Assembly (NCBI GenBank): GCA_034766995.1
Contig: CM068314.1
Coordinates: forward strand, 17,388,201-17,452,200
DNA length: 64,000 nt
Direction: 5' to 3'
From: Acanthacorydalis orientalis
Taxonomy: Eukaryota > Arthropoda > Insecta > Megaloptera > Corydalidae
Shown: positions 1-11,925 of the stretch, in pieces
Layout: every line of letters starts with the position of its first letter
Numbering within the stretch: the stretch's first letter is position 1
Notes under the pieces: generated by a model
Database searches by the model: none
Seen by the model: the letters and a program-made list of their open reading frames with translations, nothing else
What the model was told of the DNA's origin: nothing
Program-made: the position numbers and the translations under genes

Positions 1-327
1 GATTCGTCAATTACTCAATAGATGAAGCATGGTTACACAGAAGAGAAGAATGAAGGATATTTTGAGGATTGAAATGTATTCCATTTTTCTATAAAAAGGC
101 ACTGTATAAATTTATATACTTAATAATTTAAAACATTACTATCTATAGCTATTAAAAAAAGCTAATCGTAAAATTTATAAATATTTTATATCAAGTGGAA
201 GCAATATGTATAAAATGTTTGTACACTTTTGTACTTCACTAAATTAAATTTTTGAACAAATTCTTGAATTTTAGTTTATATTTCAATACTAATTTTAGAA
301 AAATTTTAATAACTATTTAACAATTAA

Positions 328-330
<3 letters not shown>

Positions 331-424
<94 letters not shown>
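331..424. repeat. (TA)n microsatellite
   Basis: About 45 TA units interrupted by two TACA variants near the first third, which points to an old array accumulating point changes. Confidence 0.97.
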
Positions 425-425
<1 letters not shown>

Positions 426-708
426 TAAATTATTAAAATAGGAATCGTATTATTATTTAAAATGAAAAAAGGAAAAGAACATTGAATGTAACTGTTTTGG
501 AATAATTTACAAAATATGATAATCAGTAATAAAAGCTGAAAAAAGCAATTACTTGATGTTATTTACGTTTTTCTATTAAACTATCAAATAAAAATCTTCA
601 TTGTGGAATGAAATATATTCGAAACAGATATAAACATCGTGACTATTATAATACCGATTGAATCTACAAATAATATTACAATATTTGAAAATAGATATTG
701 TGTTTATG

Positions 709-712
<4 letters not shown>

Positions 713-755
<43 letters not shown>
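713..755. repeat. (TA)n microsatellite
   Basis: About 21 uninterrupted TA units followed by a short TG-containing tail. Confidence 0.97.
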
Positions 756-759
<4 letters not shown>

Positions 760-1272
760 GTCTATATGTATATATGGCAGTTATGCGATAAAACTGTCAA
801 AATATACAAAGTTATTTATTTTAACAGTTCAAGCAACTACTCGCAACAAATATCAAAACGACTTAAAACTTTCTAGATCAAGTTATATTTTATATTCCTG
901 ATAAACACGGTCATATGCATTAAAGTTTCAAACAAAAGTCGTTTCAGTTGATACATCAGTTTTACTGACCATCTCATTCTTGATACCGTTATTTTGATTT
1001 TATGTTATACATTCAGTTTAATAAAAATTGTATATGTTTCATTTCCGATTTACTCTTAAATTAACTCAAACGATCCAACTTTTTTACTTACGCTTGTAAT
1101 AAAAAGTAATGTATGATATGAAACAAATGACATTTTAAATATATTAAAATTAATATAATGCGTACTTATATAAAAATGAAAGTCAGTATTTTACTTTTAA
1201 TAATTTAAAAAAATGTATATTGTTTTTTTATTTACATCTTGTCTTTACTTTAATTTATTAGTGTTATGAAAT

Positions 1273-1391
<119 letters not shown>

Positions 1392-2090
1392 TTTTATGCA
1401 ACTGTAGTTATACAAGAAATACTTGTTTTTATACTTATTCGACCATATCAGTTTTTTAAACGAAATGCAAATTAACTCAGATATATTAATTTAAAAATGA
1501 TGTAGAAAATATTCATAAATATTTACGAACAACACAGTAAGTGATTTAAATAGAAACCTGATATTTAGTTTACAGATTTTTAAATAAGAATATAGTAATT
1601 TATATTTCCTGTTCGTAAGTATATAACATTATGTATATATTAGGGATGGGAACTATATATAGTTTACATATAACGATATATTAATGTCGTTTATATTAGG
1701 GTAATCGTATTTCTAGAAATTGAAAGCACTATAAAAAATACATAAATGATTTTGTTGTTTCTTTAACACATTTACATCTTCAGTAGGAGGTATGTTGATT
1801 AAGAAAAAATATTTTTATTAATTTGAAGTATTATATTAAGTTGAATAAATAAATTATAATTTTTATTTTATGACTTGATGGGTGTACAATTAAATTTGAA
1901 TGTAATGTGTACTACATCGACTCGCCTATTTAAAAATCAATGTACTTATTTATTGAAAGCAGTACAATGAATTACAATACAAGGAAGCAATATAAAAGCA
2001 CTACATGTAAATTGTGTAGTCATATTATCTCAAAACAATACCGTACTACTGGAAATAATATGGATTTCCAGTTTATTTATATCGATATTA

Positions 2091-2094
<4 letters not shown>

Positions 2095-2172
<78 letters not shown>
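2095..2172. repeat. compound (TA)n(TG)n microsatellite
   Basis: About 28 TA units run directly into about 10 TG units, the commonest compound form in this window. Confidence 0.97.
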
Positions 2173-2429
2173 ATGTATTGGACGTTGGAGTAAAATATTG
2201 GCTTTGTTCTTTGAAACATGATAAGAAATGCAGAAATTAAGGATATTAATGTAAATCGAATGTCACGTTTAATCAATGTTAACATTAATTAATTTATTTT
2301 ACCTAAAGATACCAAACATGTATTCCATAATGATATTTCATTTGATACATCGAAACCATATAATAATATAATTGTAAGTACACCAGCACAGGAGAGAAAA
2401 TCCGGTGACGAGGATGCCAAAAAGGAACA

Positions 2430-2575
2430 AAAGTTTTAATATTAATTCCCCTCTTCAATCTATGTTTGAAAGCTTTTACTGATGAATGTAGTGGATTTAA
2501 CATGCAGGGATGCAATTCATTCCAGGCAGGAGAGTGCCCATGAAAAATTGAACATTCATCCACCCATTTTTTTAT
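2430..2575 (-). pseudogene. LINE (non-LTR retrotransposon) ORF2 3' end remnant
   Basis: On the minus strand an open frame contains AWNELHP followed about 15 residues later by SSVKAFKHRLKRG. This spacing matches the extreme C-terminus of many CR1/jockey-type LINE ORF2 proteins, where a W-N-x-L-P motif is followed by a short F-K-x-x-L helix. The usual LP is replaced by LH. The frame is short: immediately upstream on the same strand a stop precedes the first ATG (2563), and no reverse transcriptase motif can be found around it, so this is a truncated or decayed copy. I infer a non-LTR element; clade assignment is not possible from so little sequence. Confidence 0.5.
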
Positions 2576-2785
2576 AATCGTCTAATTTAATTTTAAACGC
2601 ATGATTATTCTTTCCATAAAAAGCGAAAAATGCTCTTTGATTATGTTACGATGATGCTGGATAACCTACTAATGATTTAATATATAATCCAAAGGTTCGC
2701 TTTTTTTCTTTTTTGTTATAAATGTTGCCCCTCAAGTTTCTTAATCACATCACTTGGTCAATCTAATCTAAAATGTTTGAAATCG

Positions 2786-2788
<3 letters not shown>

Positions 2789-2820
<32 letters not shown>

Positions 2821-2842
2821 TCAATATACCGTTTAATATACT

Positions 2843-2881
<39 letters not shown>
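2789..2881. repeat. paired (TA)n arrays with (TG)n end
   Basis: Two TA arrays separated by about 23 bp of unique sequence; the second continues into (TG)n. Confidence 0.95.
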
Positions 2882-3716
2882 AAAGAGAGAAGGAAGGTTT
2901 TGAAAATATTCAAAAGTAACATAAAGAATAAAGATTGTAATATCAGGTAAATACTTTTCTCTTTAATAGTTATTTATTTTAAAATTTCGATGCAAGGAAT
3001 GATAAACCCTGTTTATCATTTTTTCTCTATAAATATGAAAATAATTTTGGTGCTGTTTTTTTTTAAAAAAGAAAAACAATCACTTTTTGAAATAGCTATT
3101 ATTTTAAACAGTTATGAATCAATTAATTTTAATATTTTAACACTGTATATAAACCTACTATAAAATTTTTTTTAGTCTTCCACAAACTATAAACATTTTT
3201 CCGTGGAAAATTGTTCAATATATAGTTATTATTGATTTGTCCTAATGGTCGTTTTAATGATGATGCCAGAAATCCAGAGTAAAGCAGTAAAATCGAAAAA
3301 ATAAACGAATATTTCTTCATATTTCTAAAATTCGATTAAATTACACGTTGCTTAGTATTTAATTTTACATTTTGAATATATTTAATTAATACAAACTAAA
3401 CATGAATGTTTTTTAAATGTATTTAACTCAGATAGAATTCATTTAATAATTTTAATTTATTACTAAATCTAAATTTCATAAAAATGATTAATGTCTTAAA
3501 GAACATGATTTGTTGAAAAGAATTATTTTTTTTTAGTATCCTTCCTCTATTATAATTTCAACTCTAATGATGTATTGTTAAGTATTCTGACGATCTGAAA
3601 AATTTTAACTCATGTAAAATCTACCTGCAGACTCATAAAATCTACTTGGAAGTATTTGGATTATCTAAAACTAAAGAAGTTTTAAGGATCCTTCATTTTA
3701 AACCAGTTGAAGTCTC

Positions 3717-3848
<132 letters not shown>

Positions 3849-3898
3849 GGGGCGGTGTTAAAATAAAAAGTATGGTTGTTCTTGAGTAATCCTTTCTT

Positions 3899-3928
3899 TA
3901 TATATATATATATACATATATGTATATA
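3899..3928. repeat. short (TA)n array
   Basis: TA array with one TACA and one TG interruption, directly abutting the perfect hairpin that follows. Confidence 0.9.
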
Positions 3929-3962
3929 TTCCATTATGTGTATACACATACACATAATGGAA
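3929..3962. repeat. perfect inverted repeat (hairpin)
   Basis: The left arm TTCCATTATGTGT (13 bp) is exactly complementary to the right arm ACACATAATGGAA across an 8-nt spacer. It is stem-loop capable DNA sitting against a TA array. It could be a relic of array slippage or a tiny foldback element. Confidence 0.85.
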
Positions 3963-4122
3963 ATATCAAATGTCGTGCAAAAGAATCAATATTTTATGTG
4001 AACAATAAGCTTATAAGTAGAACAGAAATATTTCAAAGGTAATTGAAAATTATTTTTAGATTTAAATAAAATGTTTGAATATAAAAGCGTAGACATAGTT
4101 TCTTTATAAAATTAAATCATTT

Positions 4123-4171
<49 letters not shown>

Positions 4172-4210
4172 GTATATGTATATGTATATATATATATATG
4201 TATATGTATA
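4123..4210. repeat. (TA)n plus (TATATG)n array
   Basis: A TA array turning into several 6-bp TATATG/TGTATA units, a second-order repeat grown from a point variant. Confidence 0.95.
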
Positions 4211-4889
4211 CAAAATTATGTGTATGTTCGTCTATGTATTATTTACTACAAAAGTAAATTACGTTTTATAAATTTTCAATAAAATATTTATGGAAATCGT
4301 ATACAATACAAACAGGAATACATTAAAAATTTAATGTACAATACAATAAGTAAATATAAGTATTTCATAAGTGACATCAAATTGTCATTTTTAAAAAACA
4401 TCAAATTTACATTTCGTTTCTCTTTATACTTTTCTCTATACAAAAACGACAAGATGAAAATAATATAACTTTGTATTTTTGCGTACATATCTTGAAATAT
4501 TGCCTACAAGCAAGTCTTTTATATTACATCGGTTTTTCATCTCACAAAAGTTTAGTCTTAAAAATAATATATTTCGAAAAGTAAATATAAAGTTCTGTCT
4601 TTTACATACAAGTTTTGTTTTTAATCTTTATTAACATTTTGAAATGGTGAAATAATAAATATTTCACTTTGTATTTATTATATTTTTCCATCTCGTAGCG
4701 TTCGTAATGTTTTTTCCACGTAATGTTTGTTTATAACATTTTATTTAATTTATTCGAATTTTAATTTAAAATTTCTCTTATATAAATTATAATATAATTT
4801 CAAAATATTTGAATTATTTAAATATACATGTATCTTTTTGAAATAATATAATAAATATTATTTTTCATTATATTCTTTACTCTGTGGCT

Positions 4890-5110
4890 AAATTTACTGC
4901 TACAAATTAATTTTTTATTCATCTTACAAACCATGAGAAAGTTTTCTCATCAAAAATGTTCAATATTGATTATCGATTTTTTTGTTATTACTTATACACA
5001 TTTAGATTGTAATACCAATATCCTTAGAATACTAGAATAGAGAAACGCTTTTAGGATTAAACATTTTTAATCAAAAAATGTTTTATAGTTCTTAGATTGG
5101 AGAAAGTTAC
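4890..5110. mobile_element. foldback repeat family member (copy A)
   Basis: The left arm holds the family core: a stretch at 4949-4973 is identical over 25 bp to 37127-37151. The right side (about 5070-5100) has the inverted counterpart, with an ATTTTTAATCAAAAAATG segment. The ends resemble CTCATCTTACAAACCATGAG. No protein is encoded, so it is probably a non-autonomous (MITE-like) element, here degraded. Confidence 0.55.
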
Positions 5111-5233
5111 AAAAGCATTTTACAAAACGACGTATTTAATTAATAATATAGATCTATTATAATTTTATTCTATAGAAAGTAATACAACTAATATATCAAA
5201 TATTCCCTATAAAAATTTAAAATCCAATGAATA

Positions 5234-5801
5234 TCAGGTTGGTAGGAAAATAATTGCGGTGTTTGTCTTCTAAATTATAACCATTTTTTTCAATGAAAGT
5301 GTCATTTTATCGTGTTCATGTTAATATCATTTTAAAGTGATTTTTTCGGTCTGTATTTTGATAACATCGACTTTGGTTTTATTATTAATTTTGATTCAAA
5401 TTGGGCTATTGAATTAACGATGGAAAAGAAGAAAATAAGATAATTTTTTCTATGAATTCAAAACGGGTGGTAAAGCTGCAGAAATTGGTCGCAAACTAAA
5501 CGGCGCTTTTGGTGTGGGTACTGTTAAGGAACGAACGAACGTGCAATGGTGATTCCAAAAATGTCTTGCTGGGGACGAGAATCTTGAAGATGAAGAAAGT
5601 CGCGAGCATTCTTCAGTTCATAACGACCAACTGAAGACGTTAGTTGAATCAAAACCATACATAATAATTCGAGAGCTTCCATAAAATTTAGTCGTTAGTC
5701 ATCCAACAGTTCTGGGTCACTTAAAACAGCTAAGAAAATCAAAAAAGAGAAAAAAGTATATTTGAAGGCCATAAATCGCAATTATTTTTCTACCAACCTA
5801 A
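5234..5801 (+). mobile_element. internally deleted mariner element (copy 1)
   Basis: Both ends are intact. The left end has AGGTTGGTAGGAAAATAATT and the right end is its inverse with one mismatch over about 22 bp. TA dinucleotides flank both sides (5232-5233, 5802-5803), as expected for mariner insertion. The terminal repeat resembles the Hsmar1/cecropia-type mariner end (known family feature). The element is about 570 bp against about 1.3 kb for a full mariner. It keeps the 5' leader and the N-terminal half of the transposase, then jumps to the 3' end, so the DDD catalytic domain is missing. It is therefore non-autonomous. Confidence 0.9.
5420..5768 (+). pseudogene. mariner transposase N-terminal DNA-binding remnant
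   Basis: Starting at the ATG after the leader, the frame reads MEKKKIR and then breaks. After a frame change, FKTGGKAAEIGRKLN and FGVGTVKERT are recognisable as the first helix-turn-helix. VQW then a stop, then FQKCLAGDENLEDEE follows, the conserved linker. HNDQLKTLVESKP and SHPTVLGHLKQL correspond to the second helix-turn-helix. At least four lesions (stops in KIR*FFL, VQW*, LP*N, plus a 4-bp ACGA/GAACGAAC expansion) disable it. The following catalytic domain with its D,D34D triad is absent. No function is likely for the protein. The DNA-binding region is what the deletion preserved. Confidence 0.85.
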
Positions 5802-6135
5802 TAAAAAACCATTGATGAATGTTATTTGTTATTTATTTTCAGATGAAACTTCATTCTGCGCTTTCTTCGAAATGTATTTTTTCAATCAAATATGGAAAAA
5901 GTATATTAATTCTCAAGCCACTTCTGTTGAAGGGAATAACAAATTCTTTTTTTCTTGTAAACAGCAGTGTATTACATTTATATACGTTACTAACTGAATT
6001 ATAATAAAATGTTTTCACACGTGAACGAAACTACTTAAAATGGATAAAAAGTTTTTTTTAATCAACAACACTCACAGTAATTGAATGTTTCAGATAAACA
6101 AATCTGTTTTCTTATATTGGTTTATTTATAGATGC

Positions 6136-6181
<46 letters not shown>
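6136..6181. repeat. (TA)n microsatellite
   Basis: TA array with a TACA interruption near its start. Confidence 0.96.
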
Positions 6182-6185
<4 letters not shown>

Positions 6186-6546
6186 AATATGTCATATATA
6201 ACAATGAACCCATTTTCTAAATAACACAACAATCATTGTTATGTTGTTGTGATCAGCGTTTAAATAATTCTTTGAGCATCAATTATTGGAAACATTGTTT
6301 GAAATGGCATCAGATATTCGCATAAAGTTGTCTCACCTCTTAGATAAAAGTATTCGTTTGTAATAAACAGGTTTTGCTTCTCACTGTTTCTTTACAAGTG
6401 ATTTCTGATTGTAGTGTATGGGGAGTTCAGAAACCCCTTTTGGGTCAAAGGTCGTCTCGCCAAGACATGCTTTTCGAAGGATTATTACAATCCTCATAGA
6501 TGATTTCTACGGTTTGACTATTCGATACTACTGGTTATTGTTTAAA

Positions 6547-6554
6547 ATATATAT

Positions 6555-6634
<80 letters not shown>
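6547..6634. repeat. (TA)n microsatellite
   Basis: Over 40 TA units with one AATA interruption and a TG near the end. Confidence 0.97.
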
Positions 6635-7763
6635 ACTGAAAAACTAACGTTAGTATGTGTAAACAAAGAAATAAAAAAATAAAACTATTTAATTTCTTTA
6701 AAGGCAGAGATTCATTAGCTGCTGTTATTTATTTTATAATATTTTTTAGTTCTTAATTTCTTTCCGTATACATTTTTCATATTCTGCACGTTTACTATGT
6801 GAATTTAAAAGGTAATTCTTTTTGAAGGTAATTTTTATTGCAATTTAATGAAAAAGTATAAAAATGTAACTTTAAAATATATACATCATGGAGAAACTAA
6901 ACAACGGTCGATTTAATAACAGACATGATAATAAACTGAACGTCGAGTATGACAAGCGTGTTAAATCTTTCAGTTCTCTCTTTATAGGGTTTAAAACGTA
7001 TTTAACATAAACAATAAATAATGAATTTAACTTAAAACGTTTTACTTTATATTTAACTTTTTTAAGTTATTTTATCTATACTTCGACATCAACACGTGTT
7101 CACTCGACAGTTCATTTACGAATAAATATTTCTAAAAATATAATCGTGTGTTTATAGCAGTATGAGTAATGAAATTAAAAAATCTTCTGTGTAAAATTAC
7201 GAAATACGTTTCAGAATCGATGTATTTTAATATTAATCAATTTTTAAAAAAATTCCTATTAAAATTTAAAAATATCTTAAGTAAATATGTATATTTTTAA
7301 TATACAACAACACGTTTTTGGCTAACTGTATAATTATATAATCGTTTATATTTGATGAATATATTTTCGATTATTTCTTTTAAAAAGTAACTTTCACATT
7401 TTTGTGATACTTGTTTTGTGTGTATTATTCATTTGAAACACTTTATTATTAGTTATAATCAAATATTTACATAACTGGACAAAGTAACTGTATATATTTT
7501 AACAAATAAAAATCATAAACTTAATTAAATTTTAAGTTGTTAAAATTTACAATAAACAATCTTGTAAAAATGTATACAAATTTTGTTTATTGTACATAAC
7601 GTACAATATTAAATAAATAAAACCAATATACATGTAAAATCCTGTATGTAATTTAAAAGTATTAATATTTCGAAGACGTTTACAAAAACATTTATTAATA
7701 TAAAAACATTCATATTTTGAATAAAACGAATCAATTTGTAAGAAGTCGATATTAACATACACA

Positions 7764-7766
<3 letters not shown>

Positions 7767-7821
<55 letters not shown>
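7767..7821. repeat. (TA)n microsatellite preceded by CACACGC
   Basis: About 27 TA units with a short CA-rich lead-in. Confidence 0.97.
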
Positions 7822-7823
<2 letters not shown>

Positions 7824-8159
7824 GTAACATTTAATTTAAACTTTTAAATGTTTTGTGCTTCAACAAATTCATACGCTTTAGTCCAAAAGTAATTATTAAG
7901 AAACTTTCAAAATATTTGAACTTCTTGTATGAAAACGTTTTAATAAGATTCATTTTATTAAAGTATTTAAAATATGTTTACTGTACAAGATTAATATTTT
8001 TTACGAGTATGTTTTCTTGTTATCTTTATGTTTTTTACTCGACAAATATATTGCGTATATTTTTATCTTGAATAGTGGAATGTTAGAAAATGTAAAAAGA
8101 AAAAAGTAAATTTTGTTTCGTTCGTTACTTCGATAATATTTTTTTTCTTGGACTCGTTA

Positions 8160-8179
8160 TTATATATGTATATACATAT

Positions 8180-8230
<51 letters not shown>
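8160..8230. repeat. (TA)n microsatellite
   Basis: TA array whose first third carries TG, CA and CAAA changes, while the rest is uninterrupted. Confidence 0.96.
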
Positions 8231-8232
<2 letters not shown>

Positions 8233-8502
8233 GATTTTTATAATAGCGGTTTTAAATCTGAAAGCAATAAGGGAATTAGTATGGAGGCTAAAACGCATAC
8301 ACATCAAAAAGCCCCTGCCTGTACACATACATTTTCTATATAAACGACCAACAGAGAAAAACATCAGAGAGAAAATTTTAAATTCATTTCATGTTCTTTA
8401 TTTATTATTTATTCGTTTTTCATGGATTTTTGTGTACCGCCGTCGAGATTTAAATCGACGCGGGCCTGCACCCATTCTAGTTTAACTTCGCGCAGCATTT
8501 GA

Positions 8503-8916
8503 TTCGCGGGTCGGCGGTGGGGGATAATTCCGTGCTTCCGCGGTGCTCAAGGAGCGCGGGGGGTTGCCGGAGGGGCGCATGGTCGCTGGGGAGGGGTGAG
8601 GTCGGTGCAAGCACCGCTGAGGAAGCAGCAGCGCCCGCTCTCTTCTATTCTGTGTACCGGCTTTAGCGGGGCAGCACGCGTGTACGTTAGCATCGCAGCA
8701 TCCTCAACCTCTTGCGGTGTGCTGTTTTCCTGTTCCTGGGAGACGTTTAACGTTCTTGTGTCCAAACACACACACGGTGTTAATCAGGGAGAAGAGACCA
8801 CATTGTGTCCTCATTCGACCACCTTTCTTCATTTACGACATCATTCGTTTTTGAAAATTCAACAACCATTTGGACTTACTCCAACAGGCACCACATGGAC
8901 TGAACGTGTAGTGTGA
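8503..8916 (+). other. 138-codon open frame without ATG
   Basis: This is the longest non-repetitive stop-free stretch I found by eye in the GC-rich block (137 codons plus stop). It has no in-frame ATG, so it is not a complete gene. It could be internal exon sequence, a 5' leader, or open by chance because GC-rich DNA has few stops. The translated product is rich in Ser, Thr, Gly and Arg, with no motif I recognise. A GGGGTGAGG potential donor lies inside it near 8595, arguing that at least part would be intronic if transcribed. Confidence 0.25.
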
Positions 8917-9183
8917 CAAACTGTGTTGATTGTTTCTCATATATATATTTATTGGGTTTAAACTATACTTAACAGAAACAATGAACCAAACTTTTACAGT
9001 GACACATCTTATATCTTTAAAAAATAATATTATTGATACTTTAACAGTGACGGAAAACAGTGTTGTTTGGTTTTGAACCTGTGTATATTTGTGATTTTAT
9101 AAATAAAATATCAGTGGTTGTCTTTTATACATTGAGCGTGCGTTTGTGCCCCGCCGTGTGCGTGCATATTTCCGACGTAACAG

Positions 9184-9336
9184 GTCATTCAAAATACACC
9201 TACAGCTCTGGAACATCTACGGCCTATTGTGGCATCTATTAACACCCTAATCGGCTCTTGTGAGAATATGGAGGCAACCTACTGCGTCGGCAGTGATGTA
9301 GACGTATGCAGGATGTTCGATCAGTATTTATACAAG
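9184..9336 (+). CDS. candidate coding exon, 51 codons, product unknown
   Basis: An acceptor-like GACGTAACAG at 9174-9183 precedes an open frame that runs exactly 51 codons to a donor AAG|GTAAAA at 9336/9337, starting and ending in phase 0. The translation includes ALEHLRPIVASINTLIG and three cysteines in the stretch GSCENMEATYCVGSDVDVCR, an unbiased composition unlike the AT-driven frames nearby. Alternatively the exon is the first coding one and starts at ATG 9268 (context GAATATGG), giving MEATYCVGSDVDVCRMFDQ and four more residues before the donor. A second AG (TACAG at 9201-9205) is another possible acceptor. I do not recognise the protein family. The next exon would lie more than 1 kb downstream and I did not find it. 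Confidence 0.5.
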
Positions 9337-9885
9337 GTAAAAATTAATTCAGTAAAATATATATTCCATGTCCAATTTATTCACTGAATTTCAACTGGTG
9401 TATTTCAGACACAATTAAATATTAAATGGTTCGGAATGTTAAATGACTCACAATATTTTACTTGTACGGTCCAAAATGTATAAAGTGTAGATATTTTCAA
9501 TTTTTGTCAATGAATAATCATATCTTTAAAAATATATATAAACTTACTATAAAAATATAAATACGTATAATGTATTCAATGTAAAAGTAAAAAAATTAAA
9601 TTCAAAAAACAAACTTTTAAATATATTTTTAATATCTCTAAAACGATTATATAAAAATCTAATTTAAAACGTCTATATAAAAAAAGTAATCTTTTAGTTA
9701 TGAAATATATATAAAGTGAATGCGCAAAACAAACTTCCAACATTTTTTACGAATATGACCCTTATTATTCAAAATAACCACTCCCCCAAACTACTTCCAA
9801 GAGACCCTCTGTTATTATTCGATAAGAAAATGTTTGAATTTTCACATCGTCGTATCAGACACTGTCGGTAATGAAATTAAAAGAA

Positions 9886-9889
<4 letters not shown>

Positions 9890-9924
<35 letters not shown>
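9890..9924. repeat. (TA)n microsatellite
   Basis: About 17 TA units followed by AATGTGCGTGTGTGC. Confidence 0.96.
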
Positions 9925-9926
<2 letters not shown>

Positions 9927-10950
9927 GTGCGTGTGTGCTTATGTATTTGTTTTATAATAATTGGATTTATAAATTACTTTATTACTAAATGACTTATTTA
10001 ATATTTTTATTATAATACGTATTATATCCGAAACATAGTACAGTTCATTTATGTGTTCTTATAAAAAAATATTTTTAATATTTATCGTAAAATAAATTTT
10101 AAAATATGTCTAGAAATGAAAACAGATTCTTTCATATAAAAATCACATTTGAATATTTCAACTTAATCATTTCAATAAACAGACAGTCGTTCATAAATAT
10201 TTTAATTAGTATATTTAAACACTGAAAAAAATGTTTGGTCATACATATGCGTGCCATTAAAAAGAAAGAAATCCGTATAACATCATTGAGAACTACATGT
10301 TCAGTACAATAATTATTTTGTAATTCTTAAAACAGATGTAAAATGTAAAAAAAAACACATTTTTTAAAACATTCAATCGACATTTACTGTCAATTTCTAT
10401 TTAAATTTAATTATAATTTCATTCAATGTAACTGGTCGGGGCCCCACCCATAATAATGTTTCCATCTTGTATGAAATGATCCATTTTAAATGTAAATATA
10501 AGTGTCATGTCGTCTGTGATGTATCTCAACGTATAATTATAACGTAACGTATTGAGAAAACGAGACGAATATTTCAGAAATGTAAACTTTTTTCTCAACT
10601 GTATCGTTAGAAAACCGTTATACAAATTTCAATAAATTCTTATTTATTCAAGAGAAACTTGAATCAAAGTTACTGAAAAATAAATATCGAAAAGAAAGTT
10701 ATTTTCAATAATTAAAAAGTAAATAAAGTACTGTCTATTTTAATTGCCATATGAAACAAACAAATAAACGAGAAAAACAGAAATAAATAAATTATTGTGT
10801 AAATAATTTATAATGTTGTTTTTCTAAATTGAATCTTTGAGCTTTCCGACGGCGAACGTTAAAGTTAAAGCTTATTATGTTAACGTGTACTTTCAGAAAT
10901 CGATTCTTTCATTCCGAGTGCTTTTATTATTTAATATTCTATTACTATTA

Positions 10951-10953
<3 letters not shown>

Positions 10954-10995
<42 letters not shown>
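10954..10995. repeat. (TA)n microsatellite
   Basis: About 21 uninterrupted TA units. Confidence 0.97.
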
Positions 10996-10999
<4 letters not shown>

Positions 11000-11872
11000 G
11001 AAACTGTCAATATAACTGTATAAATTTATTAAGCCGTCGGTATTGTACATGCTTAACTACAATATCCAGATAACTTTAAATTTGCAGTCAATAGTTTCTA
11101 TTGCTTCAAATAGTTGATAATTTCTGTCATATATTGTAATCTACTGCGTTCAAATTGTCAATTCAAAATAATTTATGTCCAAAGAAATATGACCTACGAA
11201 TAAATTTTGTCCTATTGTTCAATGCTCTACTATTAAGCCAATGAATTATAGTTTAATAAATTTATGTGCGCAACCAGTCTAATGCTAGTTATTTATATGT
11301 TGGAGGTATTGTAATAATAAAAATAATTATATGATTAATAATACTCATAAACTTCACATTAAATATCATTAACATAACAATACACGTGTATGTATTAATA
11401 ATTATCGTTTGAAATAATGCCATTTGTAACACGAATAAATTTTAAGATATTTTTTTTTGTCGAGTGATCATATACATGATCGTATAAATATAATCCAGAG
11501 AAACATACTAATAATACACTTTTGATGATTTGATTAAAATGTACATTCCATTATTTCAAAACTTTTGCTATTAAAACAAATATTAATCTGTAAACAACTT
11601 TTCAAAACATCATTTCATTCATCTTAGTTCTAAGTACTCACAATATGATGTCTAGTTCAGTACTCAATTTCATTTAGGGACGTTCACCTCAAATATACTC
11701 CCTTCACAATGTACGTGAAATAATAAAATTTTAACATTTTAAAATATTGAACACAAGTAAGGCGTGGTTACTACAAAATTAGAATATTGATTGAATTGAT
11801 TAAAATGTATATATTTATTCACGTTATTATTAATCGTGTTTCTTTTTATATCTACTTATCGAATTCAAACAA

Positions 11873-11874
<2 letters not shown>

Positions 11875-11921
<47 letters not shown>
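11875..11921. repeat. (TA)n microsatellite
   Basis: About 23 uninterrupted TA units. Confidence 0.97.

Positions 11922-11925
<4 letters not shown>

Larger units (their letters stand above)
5810..8400. other. AT-rich gene-empty DNA
   Basis: TA arrays and plain AT-rich sequence. The 61-79 residue frames here have AT-driven composition (rich in Phe, Ile, Tyr, Asn, Lys), no splice context and no recognisable motif. Confidence 0.55.
8430..9340. promoter_or_regulatory. GC- and CpG-rich island, candidate promoter/5' exon region
   Basis: Composition changes abruptly from AT-rich flanks to a block with many CpGs (for example CGTCGAGATTTAAATCGACG, a near-palindrome at its left edge) and G-rich runs around 8510-8600. 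Composition declines gradually to the right, and the block ends in a candidate exon. In AT-rich insect genomes such blocks usually mark exons or promoters. I cannot pick a transcription start. The strand is probably plus, because the only clean donor (at 9337) is on plus. Confidence 0.5.

Noticed and set aside
8547..8771. 74-codon minus-strand frame in the GC island
   Set aside because: Open mainly because the DNA is GC-rich. The plus strand holds a longer open frame and the clean donor at the island edge.
10419..10625. 68-codon minus-strand frame with GGGGCCCC nearby
   Set aside because: The GC word is isolated. The frame has AT-biased composition and no splice context.
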